Assembly: GCA_945911685.1 (NCBI GenBank)
Contig: CAMEAW010000028.1
Coordinates: forward strand, 1 to 29,652
Reading direction: 5' to 3'
Source of the DNA: Bordetella parapertussis
Lineage (GTDB): Bacteria; Pseudomonadota; Gammaproteobacteria; Burkholderiales; Burkholderiaceae_B
Length of the DNA: 29,652 nucleotides
A model generated the notes under the pieces. It did no database searches. It saw nothing but the letters and a program-made list of their open reading frames with translations, and was not told the origin of the DNA. Position 1 is the first letter of the stretch, and every line of letters begins with the position of its first letter. The position numbers and the translations under genes were made by a program. This document shows, piece by piece, positions 17,869 to 26,373 of this stretch.

Positions 17869-19032
17869 ATGAAAGGTAACTGGTTACTGCCCGAAAGCCT
17901 TGCTGATACGCTGCCGGCCGAGGCGCGTCGTATCGAAGAACTGCGTCGTCAGTTGCTTGACCTGTTTCGCACCTATGGGTTTGAACTGGTGGCACCGCCG
18001 TTGGTTGAGTACATTGATTCATTGCTTTCAGGCACGGGTAGTGATCTTAATTTGCGTACCTCAAAGTTAGTCGATCAGCTGTCGGGTCGCACACTTGGTG
18101 TGCGTGCGGACATGACACCCCAAATTACCCGAATTGATGCCCATTTGTTAAATCGTGTGGGGGTGACTCGGCTGTGCTATTGCGGCCCCGTGCTGCATGC
18201 AAGGCCCGCTGGCTTGTTGTCTAGCCGTGAGCTTCTGCAGATTGGTGCCGAAATCTTTGGGCACAAAGGGTTTGAGGCCGATCTAGAAATCATTCGTCTT
18301 GCGCTTGAAAGCGCGCGCTTAGCTGGCGTTCAGGCGCTGCGCCTTGACCTGTGTCACGCTGGTTTGGTGCGTAGCTTGATTGAGGTCGATGCGGCCGCAC
18401 AGTTGCGCGCAGACGAAATCATGGCGCTGTTGCGTGATAAAGATCTACCAGGGCTCGCTGGGCTTGCGCACGGCGCAGGGGCGTTGCAAGCTCAAACGGT
18501 TCAGACTCTTGCTTGGCTACCCAAACTGTATGGCGATCGCACCGTTATCGATCGTGCACGCAAGGTTCTACCCAATACTGTGGGCGTCGTCGCAGCTCTT
18601 GATACGTTGGCGCAGTTATTGGGTGCGCTTGATGATGTGTCGGTGGGCGTGGATCTGGCCGATGTGGGCACCTACGGTTACCACACGGGCGTTACCTTTT
18701 CGATTTATGCCGATGGTTGGCATGATGCGCTGGTGCAGGGTGGGCGTTACGACAATGTGAGCTTGGCGTTTGGTCGAGCGCGCCCGGCAACGGGGTTTAG
18801 CCTTGATTTGCGAAAGCTTGCCGCGGGTTTACGACCTGCGTCGGCAACCCCCGCCGTTCGTGCGCCCGCTGGGCAAGATCAGTCCCTGCGTGCCGCCATG
18901 CAGGCGCTTAGGCAAGAAGGTCATGTCGTGGTGCAAGTGTTTCCGGGTGAAACGGCCACGCACGATGAGTTTATTTTTGATCGCGAACTTGTTCTAAAAA
19001 ACGGTCAATGGAAAATGCAGCACGTGGTTTAG
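17869..19032 (+). CDS. hisZ: ATP phosphoribosyltransferase regulatory subunit HisZ
   Basis: 387 residues. HisZ is a catalytically dead HisRS paralogue that forms a complex with short HisG and gives it histidine feedback control in the first step of histidine synthesis. Seen here: [21 protein letters not shown], the region [21 protein letters not shown] in place of the HisRS substrate motif, and [22 protein letters not shown] with [12 protein letters not shown]. The C-terminal anticodon-binding domain of HisS is missing, as expected. ATG 17869 matches the family N-terminus; an upstream in-frame start at 17800 would lie inside the hairpin. The order hflC-hisZ-purA is standard in this group. Confidence 0.95.
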   Translation: MKGNWLLPESLADTLPAEARRIEELRRQLLDLFRTYGFELVAPPLVEYIDSLLSGTGSDLNLRTSKLVDQLSGRTLGVRADMTPQITRIDAHLLNRVGVTRLCYCGPVLHARPAGLLSSRELLQIGAEIFGHKGFEADLEIIRLALESARLAGVQALRLDLCHAGLVRSLIEVDAAAQLRADEIMALLRDKDLPGLAGLAHGAGALQAQTVQTLAWLPKLYGDRTVIDRARKVLPNTVGVVAALDTLAQLLGALDDVSVGVDLADVGTYGYHTGVTFSIYADGWHDALVQGGRYDNVSLAFGRARPATGFSLDLRKLAAGLRPASATPAVRAPAGQDQSLRAAMQALRQEGHVVVQVFPGETATHDEFIFDRELVLKNGQWKMQHVV

Positions 19033-19090
19033 GCTTTAGCGCACTGGGTCAGTATCAATGCCCGTGTCTTGCTAGAGGTTTACTGTTTGA

Positions 19091-20413
<1,323 letters not shown>

Positions 20414-20453
20414 TAATCAAATGACCCAAGTCAACTAAACGGATTCTAAGCGC

Positions 20454-20990
20454 GTGAACCAAGCGAGTGAAGCGGATCTTTGGGTGACGTGGGCGCAGTA
20501 CGATGACTTGATCGAGCAACTTGCGGTACAGGTGCAGCAGTCTGGTTTTCAGTTTGATCAGATCGTGTGCCTGGCGCGAGGTGGTATGCGGATTGGTGAT
20601 GTGTTGTCTCGGCTTTTTCAGGTGCCTCTGGCTGTTTTGGCCGCTAGCAGTTATCGAAATGGCGCAGGGACAGAGCAGGGGGCTTTGAATATCGCTCAGC
20701 AAATCACCTCTACTGCTGGCCCGCTGTGCGGAAGTATTCTGCTAGTAGATGATTTGGTTGACTCTGGGATAACCTTTTCGTCAGTGTGTGAGCACCTGTT
20801 GCGCAGTTTTCCGCTGATTGCCGAGCTTAAAACTGCCGTCTTATGGCAAAAAGCGGCCTCGGTGGTCAAGCCTGACTATGTTGTTGCGAGGTTTGAAACG
20901 AATCCCTGGATCCACCAACCGTTCGAGCACTACGACACCATGAAGCTAGCTGGGCTCGTCGAAAAGTGGTCGATTAAGCCCAACAAGTAG
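20454..20990 (+). CDS. Phosphoribosyltransferase-domain protein
   Basis: 178 residues with a GTG start. The type I PRTase fold is shown by [19 protein letters not shown] (37-55) and the PRPP-binding loop [17 protein letters not shown] (94-110). The carboxyl part ends [18 protein letters not shown], resembling small purine (xanthine/hypoxanthine-type) phosphoribosyltransferases. Its place next to purA supports a purine-salvage role, but the substrate cannot be fixed from sequence. An alternative is a PRTase-fold regulatory protein. It lies 40 nt after purA and is probably cotranscribed with it. Confidence 0.85.
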   Translation: MNQASEADLWVTWAQYDDLIEQLAVQVQQSGFQFDQIVCLARGGMRIGDVLSRLFQVPLAVLAASSYRNGAGTEQGALNIAQQITSTAGPLCGSILLVDDLVDSGITFSSVCEHLLRSFPLIAELKTAVLWQKAASVVKPDYVVARFETNPWIHQPFEHYDTMKLAGLVEKWSIKPNK

Positions 20991-20998
20991 CGTATTTG

Positions 20999-21007
20999 TG
21001 CTATTAT
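20999..21007 (+). promoter_or_regulatory. Putative extended -10 promoter for rpsU-dnaG-rpoD
   Basis: TGCTATTAT gives TGn followed by TATTAT at 21002-21007, directly after the stop of the phosphoribosyltransferase gene and 66 nt before the rpsU ATG. No good -35 is visible, which is tolerated for extended -10 promoters. It is the best candidate for the start of the macromolecular synthesis operon. Confidence 0.4.
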
Positions 21008-21073
21008 CAATGGCTAAGCTCATTAAACGAGCACCATTCGCTGTTTAACTCACTTTTTTACGTCACGCACCCT

Positions 21074-21286
21074 ATGCCTATCGTTCGTCTGAAAGAAAAC
21101 GAGCCCTTTGAAGCCGCATTGCGTCGCTTCAAACGCACAATTGAAAAAACCGGCCTTTTGACCGAGTTGCGTGCCCGCGAATTCTATGAAAAACCCACTG
21201 CTGAGCGTAAGCGCAAGCAGGCTGCTGCCGTTAAGCGCCATTACAAGCGTATCCGTAGCCAGCAATTGCCTCCGCGCATGTTTTAA
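21074..21286 (+). CDS. rpsU: 30S ribosomal protein S21
   Basis: 70 residues. S21 is needed for initiation on natural mRNAs. [20 protein letters not shown] and the basic tail ending [10 protein letters not shown] are typical. ATG 21074 is chosen over an in-frame start at 20996 because it gives the family N-terminus MPIVRL. First gene of rpsU-dnaG-rpoD. A 45-nt gap with a hairpin precedes dnaG. Confidence 0.97.
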   Translation: MPIVRLKENEPFEAALRRFKRTIEKTGLLTELRAREFYEKPTAERKRKQAAAVKRHYKRIRSQQLPPRMF

Positions 21287-21292
21287 CCTGTG

Positions 21293-21310
21293 GCGCATCG
21301 TCTGATGCGC
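21293..21310 (+). promoter_or_regulatory. Hairpin in the rpsU-dnaG gap
   Basis: Perfect 7-bp stem GCGCATC/GATGCGC with loop GTCT, 6 nt after the rpsU stop and 21 nt before the dnaG start. There is no T tract. In E. coli a partial terminator at the same place lowers dnaG expression relative to rpsU; a similar tuning or 3'-end-protecting role here is inference. Confidence 0.6.
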
Positions 21311-21331
21311 TGCAAGCGTATGGCCTAAGCG

Positions 21332-23392
21332 TTGATCCCAGATACATTTATCCAGGATCTTCTTGCCCGTGTTGACGTGGCAGACGTTGTTGGGCGCTAC
21401 GTACAGTTAAAGAAAGGCGGCATCAACCTCATGGGGTTGTGTCCCTTTCATAACGAAAAATCTCCTTCTTTTACTGTCAGTCCCACAAAACAGTTTTATC
21501 ACTGCTTTGGCTGTGGTGCACATGGCAGCGCGATTACCTTTCTGATTGAGCATACTGGGGCTAGTTTCCCTGAGGCCGTTAAAACGCTCGCGTCGGCCGT
21601 TGGGATGTCTGTCCCCGAAGAAAATCGCTCTCCTGGGCAAAAGGCGGCAACGGCACGTCGGCGCGAAGAGGTATCACAACACACCAAGGTGCTTGAGGCG
21701 GCTCAAACGCATTATTTGGCTCAGCTGCGTGAAACGCCTGCGGCAATTCGCTATCTAAAACAACGTGGCTTGACGGGCGAAATCGCCAAAGAATTTGGAC
21801 TTGGCTGGGCTAGCTCTGATCGGCAGGCCTTGGCTAAAGTGTTTGGTCGCTACGACGATCCACTTTTAGTTGAATCTGGTCTTGTGATCGAAGCTGAAGA
21901 CGGTCGGCGCTACGACCGTTTTCGCGAACGGGTGATGTTTCCGATTCGAAATGTCAAAGGCGAGATTGTTGGTTTTGGTGGTCGAATTATCGGCAAGGGT
22001 GAACCTAAGTATCTAAACTCGCCTGAAACTCCTGTGTTTTCAAAAGGTAACGAGCTGTATGGCTTGTTTGAGGGGCGCTCAGCGATTCGGTCTGAAGCTT
22101 GTGTGATCGTTGTTGAAGGTTATATGGATGTGGTGGGGTTGGCGCAGTTAGGGGTGCGCAATGCCGTCGCTACCTTAGGTACTGCCACGACTCCGATTCA
22201 TATACAAAAGTTGTTGCGTTCAAGCGATAAGATTATTTTTAGTTTTGATGGTGATGGGGCAGGGCGTCGCGCCGCTTGGCGTGCCTTGCAGTCTTGCTTG
22301 CCCTTATTGCGTGATGATATTTCCATCCGGTTTTTATTTTTACCGGCCGAACATGATCCTGATAGTTATATCCGGCAGTTTGGTGAAGAGGCCTTTCGGG
22401 CCTGCTTGGCCGAGTCCGATGCTTTATCCACTTTTTTCTTAAATGAACTGGCTTCACGACATGCTTTAAAAGAGGTCGAGGGGCGCGCGGCCTTGGTCCA
22501 TGAGGCGCGGCCCTTGTTGGCCTTGATCCCGCAAATCACGCTTAAAGTGCAATTGCAAAATGAGTTCGCCCGTTTGGCGCAGTTAACGCCCGAAGAGTTG
22601 GCGGCCTTACTTGAAAAAGAAGTGAATCCAGGCCTCAGCGGGTTGCCCGCGCCAGGCCGAGGTAACGGCGGGGCGCTAGGCGCAGCGCCAAACGTTGGGG
22701 CGGGTACGCAACGTCGAGCTGCTGGCTTCGGCTCGCGGTCGGGAGGCGGGGCAGGTGCGGGAGCAGGCCCAGCAACTAGCGAGCAGGGTTTTGGTGCGTC
22801 GGAGGTTGGGGCTTATGCGTCCCGCTCAGGCTCTGCGCTGCCGGATGGTGAACCGGGATTTCAAGGCTATGACGATTTGCCGGGTGGCTTTGAGCCAAAC
22901 CGTAGAGGCGAGCGTTTTGCCGTCCGCAAACCGCCACAGCGCATCGATCGTCGAGCTGTGGCCCCAATGGCTAAGCGCCTGCTCAGATTGCTGCTGACCC
23001 ATCCTGAATTGATTGACGTGATGGGCGAGCAGCAACTTGAACTTCTTGAACGTGGCCCCCATCTAGAAATGGTCAGAGAGTTGATTGTTCTGGCGCAGGC
23101 GAGTGGTGCGCGTCATGTGGGAGCGCTGATCCAGGCATCTGACCCCGGGGCGGATCTAGGGATCCTGATGGCGTCGGTTGCTGCAGACTTGATGGCTCAA
23201 GATCCTCTGCCCAATCCGCAAGGTGAGTGGGAAGACGCTTTGCGTTGGATTGAGCTCGAGAGCTTAAAAAGTGAGCAAGAGTCTTTAATTGCAGGCGGAT
23301 TAAATAATTTGCAGTCGCAACAAGATTATCGGGAACTTTCTTCCCGTATCGCCCGTCTAATTGGGGTAATCGAAGCCAGAAAAGTACGCTGA
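21332..23392 (+). CDS. dnaG: DNA primase DnaG
   Basis: 686 residues with a TTG start; the product begins IPDTFIQDLLARVD after the initiator, matching family N-termini, and no upstream ATG fits. DnaG makes RNA primers at the fork. The CHC2 zinc site is C37, H40, C58 and C61. The Toprim core has E262 (VVEGYMDV) and D306 and D308 (SFDGDGAGR). The C-terminal helicase-binding domain begins near residue 533 (PPQRIDRRAVAPMAKRLLRL). Between the catalytic and C-terminal domains lies a ~100-residue linker (about 433-532) that is rich in Gly and Ala. The weak TTG start fits low expression between rpsU and rpoD. Confidence 0.96.
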   Translation: MIPDTFIQDLLARVDVADVVGRYVQLKKGGINLMGLCPFHNEKSPSFTVSPTKQFYHCFGCGAHGSAITFLIEHTGASFPEAVKTLASAVGMSVPEENRSPGQKAATARRREEVSQHTKVLEAAQTHYLAQLRETPAAIRYLKQRGLTGEIAKEFGLGWASSDRQALAKVFGRYDDPLLVESGLVIEAEDGRRYDRFRERVMFPIRNVKGEIVGFGGRIIGKGEPKYLNSPETPVFSKGNELYGLFEGRSAIRSEACVIVVEGYMDVVGLAQLGVRNAVATLGTATTPIHIQKLLRSSDKIIFSFDGDGAGRRAAWRALQSCLPLLRDDISIRFLFLPAEHDPDSYIRQFGEEAFRACLAESDALSTFFLNELASRHALKEVEGRAALVHEARPLLALIPQITLKVQLQNEFARLAQLTPEELAALLEKEVNPGLSGLPAPGRGNGGALGAAPNVGAGTQRRAAGFGSRSGGGAGAGAGPATSEQGFGASEVGAYASRSGSALPDGEPGFQGYDDLPGGFEPNRRGERFAVRKPPQRIDRRAVAPMAKRLLRLLLTHPELIDVMGEQQLELLERGPHLEMVRELIVLAQASGARHVGALIQASDPGADLGILMASVAADLMAQDPLPNPQGEWEDALRWIELESLKSEQESLIAGGLNNLQSQQDYRELSSRIARLIGVIEARKVR

Positions 23393-23417
23393 TCCGGTTA
23401 AAATCTAGGTTTACGCA

Positions 23418-23456
23418 GCCCAAGCGTTTGTTGGGCAAGCTCGTGCCATGAGGCAC
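23418..23456 (+). promoter_or_regulatory. Two tandem hairpins in the dnaG-rpoD gap
   Basis: First hairpin: GCCCAA (23418-23423) with TTGGGC (23431-23436), loop of 7 nt. Second: GTGCC (23443-23447) with GGCAC (23452-23456), loop ATGA. Together they fill much of the 87-nt gap. In E. coli this gap is an RNase E processing site; the structures here may set differential stability of dnaG and rpoD messages. Confidence 0.55.
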
Positions 23457-23479
23457 ATTCCATACAAAAGAGCACATTA

Positions 23480-26233
23480 ATGACTCGATCCGTCGGCATC
23501 AAAAAAACCATGGCAGCCGCATCGCCCAAACCTAAAGCTGCCGTGAAGCCAACGGCAAAATCGAGTGCAAAAGCAGCCCCAGTATCGGTCAAGTCCAGCG
23601 CCAAGCCTGTTTCTAAGCCTCCCGCTAAGCCCGTCACCAAGGCTGGCGTTAAGCCTACGGCTAAGCCCGTGATCAAGCCTGCTGCTAAAACGGCGGTTAA
23701 GCCGGTGGTTAAGTCGACCCCCGTGCCACCTAAAAATAGTAAATCTGCGGCTAAACCACCCGCCAAGGCGGGGCTGGCTTCTGGTAAGTCAGCGGTGGTT
23801 AAGTCTGTTTCAAAATCCGCAGCAAACACTGCAGCTCAGTCAGTCAAGGAATCAATGAAGTCGGCTTCACCTAGCAAATCAAAAGTACCCGCATCGGCAA
23901 CCCCCGCAAAAACCGCTGTCAAACCCGCAACAAAGGTTGCTGCTAAACCCGCTGATAAAGCGGCGGCCGTGTCTGCCAAGGCCACAAGCGCGAAAGACGT
24001 TGCAGCGAAGGGCGCAACACCTCAAACAGCAGTCAACTCAGCCACTAAAGCTGCCCCCGCAAAAGCTGCGTCGGGCAAGGCGCCAGCGGCTCCTAAGCCC
24101 GTGCTAGCTAAAGCACCACCACCCGCACCGGTTTCAGCCAAAGCGCCGGGTAAGGTCGATGTCTCTAAGCCGCCACCGCCCGAAGATGATGGTGATGGCC
24201 CGCCTAAAAAAGTGTCTGGCCGTCCACCAGGTGGTACAGGTCGGCGCCCAGGTCGCCCCTCAAAAAATCCAAATAACAACAGTGACAGCGAGTTTGGTGA
24301 TTCAGGCGATGGCGAGCACGAGGCCGAAGTCTTACCCGACTTAAAGCCCGTCAAACGCGGCAAGCGGGCCAAAGGCGAGGGTAAAGACCTAATCGCTCGC
24401 GGCCCGGTCACGCCTGAAGAATACGAAGCACGTCGCAATCGCCTGAAGCTACTGATTAAGCTCGGTAAAGATCGCGGCTATCTTACCTACGGCGAGATCA
24501 ACGACCATCTGCCCGATGACTTGGTCGACGCCGAGGCAATCGACGGCATTATCAGCACCTTTAGCGACATGGGGATTGCTGTTTACGACCAAGCCCCTGA
24601 CGCCGAATCTTTATTGCTCGGTGAAAACGCACCGGTTGCTACCTCAGATGATGACGTTGAGGATGAGGCCGAAGCTGCGCTCACCACCGTCGATTCAGAC
24701 TTTGGTCGCACCACCGACCCAGTGCGTATGTACATGCGCGAAATGGGTACGGTTGAACTCTTGACCCGCGAAGGCGAAATCGAAATCGCCAAGCGTATCG
24801 AGGGTGGTTTGAAAGACATGGTGAAAGCGATTTCAGCATGCCCCACCACCATCAACGAAATCTTGAATCACGTGCAGCGTGTGCGCGACGCGCAAGCGCA
24901 AATCGATGAGGTCATTGATGGTTTGGTGGATGATGACGGTGCAGAATACGCGGGTGCTGGTGTTGCCGACGAAGCCGAAGAAGATGGCCCAGCAGGTGGC
25001 ATGAGCAGCAAGCAAGTTGAAGATCTGCGTGTCAAAGGCATGGCCAAATTCGAGATCGTGGGTGCGCAATTTACCAAAATGCGCGCCGCCTACGAAAAAG
25101 ATGGCTATCGTTCGAAGCCTTACATGGCTGCACAAGAGCACATTCAAAACGAATTAATGGGCATTCGCTTTACCGCCAAAATGGTTGAGCGTTTAGCCGA
25201 TACCTTGCGTCAACAGGTTGAAGAAGTGCGCAAAATTGAGCGTGCTGTCTTACACACCTGCGTTGAACGCGCCGGTATGCCGCGCGCGCACTTTATCAAG
25301 GTGTTTCCGGGTAACGAAACAAACCTCGAGTGGGTGTTGGGCGAAGTCGCCAGTGGTGCAGATTATGCAGTCACGCTGACACGTCACGTACCTGCTGTGC
25401 AAGAGTTGCAGCAAAAGTTAATTGATCTGCAAGTGCGCGTGGTATTGCCGCTTAAAGACTTGAAAGACGTCAACAAAAAGATGGCCACCGGCGAAGCCAA
25501 GGCTCGTAAAGCCAAACGCGAAATGACCGAAGCCAACTTGCGTTTGGTGATCTCGATCGCTAAAAAATACACCAACCGTGGCTTGCAATTCTTGGATCTG
25601 ATCCAAGAGGGCAATATCGGTTTGATGAAAGCGGTAGATAAGTTTGAATATCGCCGTGGTTATAAGTTTTCAACCTACGCCACGTGGTGGATTCGTCAGG
25701 CGATTACGCGTTCAATCGCGGATCAGGCCCGTACGATTCGTATTCCTGTGCACATGATTGAAACGATTAACAAAATGAATCGTATTAGTCGTCAGATTTT
25801 GCAAGAGACCGGTGCCGAGCCTGATCCTGCAACACTGGCTTCAAAAATGGATATGCCCGAAGACAAGATTCGCAAGATCTTGAAAATCGCCAAAGAACCA
25901 ATTTCGATGGAAACCCCCATCGGTGATGATGATGATTCACACCTGGGCGACTTTATCGAAGACAACGCAACCTTGGCCCCGGCCGAAGCTGCGTTACATG
26001 GTTCGATGCGTGATGTTGTCAAAGAGGTGCTTGATTCGTTAACACCACGCGAAGCAAAAGTATTGCGTATGCGTTTTGGTATCGAGATGAACACCGATCA
26101 AACACTTGAAGAAGTGGGCAAACAGTTTGACGTCACGCGCGAGCGCATACGACAAATAGAGGCTAAAGCGCTACGCAAGTTGCGCCACCCTAGCCGGGCA
26201 GACAAGTTAAAGAGTTTTCTTGAAGGCCAGTAA
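23480..26233 (+). CDS. rpoD: RNA polymerase primary sigma factor (sigma-70) with a long Lys/Ala/Pro-rich N-terminus
   Basis: 917 residues against 613 in E. coli. Residues 1 to about 300 are a low-complexity basic extension of KPAAK/KSAAK-like repeats, ending with a Gly/Pro patch and an acidic segment. Region 1.1 starts near 311 ([20 protein letters not shown], then [18 protein letters not shown]). Region 1.2 is near 415 ([20 protein letters not shown]). Regions 2.3-2.4 cover about 694-760 ([40 protein letters not shown]). Region 4.2 is near 871-917 ([20 protein letters not shown]). A second in-frame ATG at 23510 ([11 protein letters not shown]) is an alternative start. Followed 13 nt later by a tRNA gene. 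Confidence 0.98.
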   Translation: MTRSVGIKKTMAAASPKPKAAVKPTAKSSAKAAPVSVKSSAKPVSKPPAKPVTKAGVKPTAKPVIKPAAKTAVKPVVKSTPVPPKNSKSAAKPPAKAGLASGKSAVVKSVSKSAANTAAQSVKESMKSASPSKSKVPASATPAKTAVKPATKVAAKPADKAAAVSAKATSAKDVAAKGATPQTAVNSATKAAPAKAASGKAPAAPKPVLAKAPPPAPVSAKAPGKVDVSKPPPPEDDGDGPPKKVSGRPPGGTGRRPGRPSKNPNNNSDSEFGDSGDGEHEAEVLPDLKPVKRGKRAKGEGKDLIARGPVTPEEYEARRNRLKLLIKLGKDRGYLTYGEINDHLPDDLVDAEAIDGIISTFSDMGIAVYDQAPDAESLLLGENAPVATSDDDVEDEAEAALTTVDSDFGRTTDPVRMYMREMGTVELLTREGEIEIAKRIEGGLKDMVKAISACPTTINEILNHVQRVRDAQAQIDEVIDGLVDDDGAEYAGAGVADEAEEDGPAGGMSSKQVEDLRVKGMAKFEIVGAQFTKMRAAYEKDGYRSKPYMAAQEHIQNELMGIRFTAKMVERLADTLRQQVEEVRKIERAVLHTCVERAGMPRAHFIKVFPGNETNLEWVLGEVASGADYAVTLTRHVPAVQELQQKLIDLQVRVVLPLKDLKDVNKKMATGEAKARKAKREMTEANLRLVISIAKKYTNRGLQFLDLIQEGNIGLMKAVDKFEYRRGYKFSTYATWWIRQAITRSIADQARTIRIPVHMIETINKMNRISRQILQETGAEPDPATLASKMDMPEDKIRKILKIAKEPISMETPIGDDDDSHLGDFIEDNATLAPAEAALHGSMRDVVKEVLDSLTPREAKVLRMRFGIEMNTDQTLEEVGKQFDVTRERIRQIEAKALRKLRHPSRADKLKSFLEGQ

Positions 26234-26246
26234 AGCCTAAAAGTTA

Positions 26247-26325
<79 letters not shown>

Positions 26326-26336
26326 GTATTTTGTGT

Positions 26337-26369
26337 AAAAAAAGACTTGTGTAAAAACAAGTCTTTTTT
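26337..26369. terminator. Bidirectional rho-independent terminator
   Basis: AAAGACTTGT (26341-26350) pairs with ACAAGTCTTT (26357-26366) around GTAAAA. TTTTTT at 26364-26369 serves the plus strand (end of rpoD-tRNA), and the A run at 26337-26343 gives a T run on the minus strand for the converging GGDEF/EAL gene, whose stop is at 26374. Confidence 0.85.
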
Positions 26370-26373
26370 ATTA

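Noticed and set aside
23398..23829. 143-codon minus-strand ORF rich in Leu, Ala, Gly and Thr opposite the rpoD start
   Set aside because: It mirrors the repetitive Lys/Ala/Pro codons of the RpoD extension; the apparent LTTGL repeats are the complement of that low-complexity DNA.
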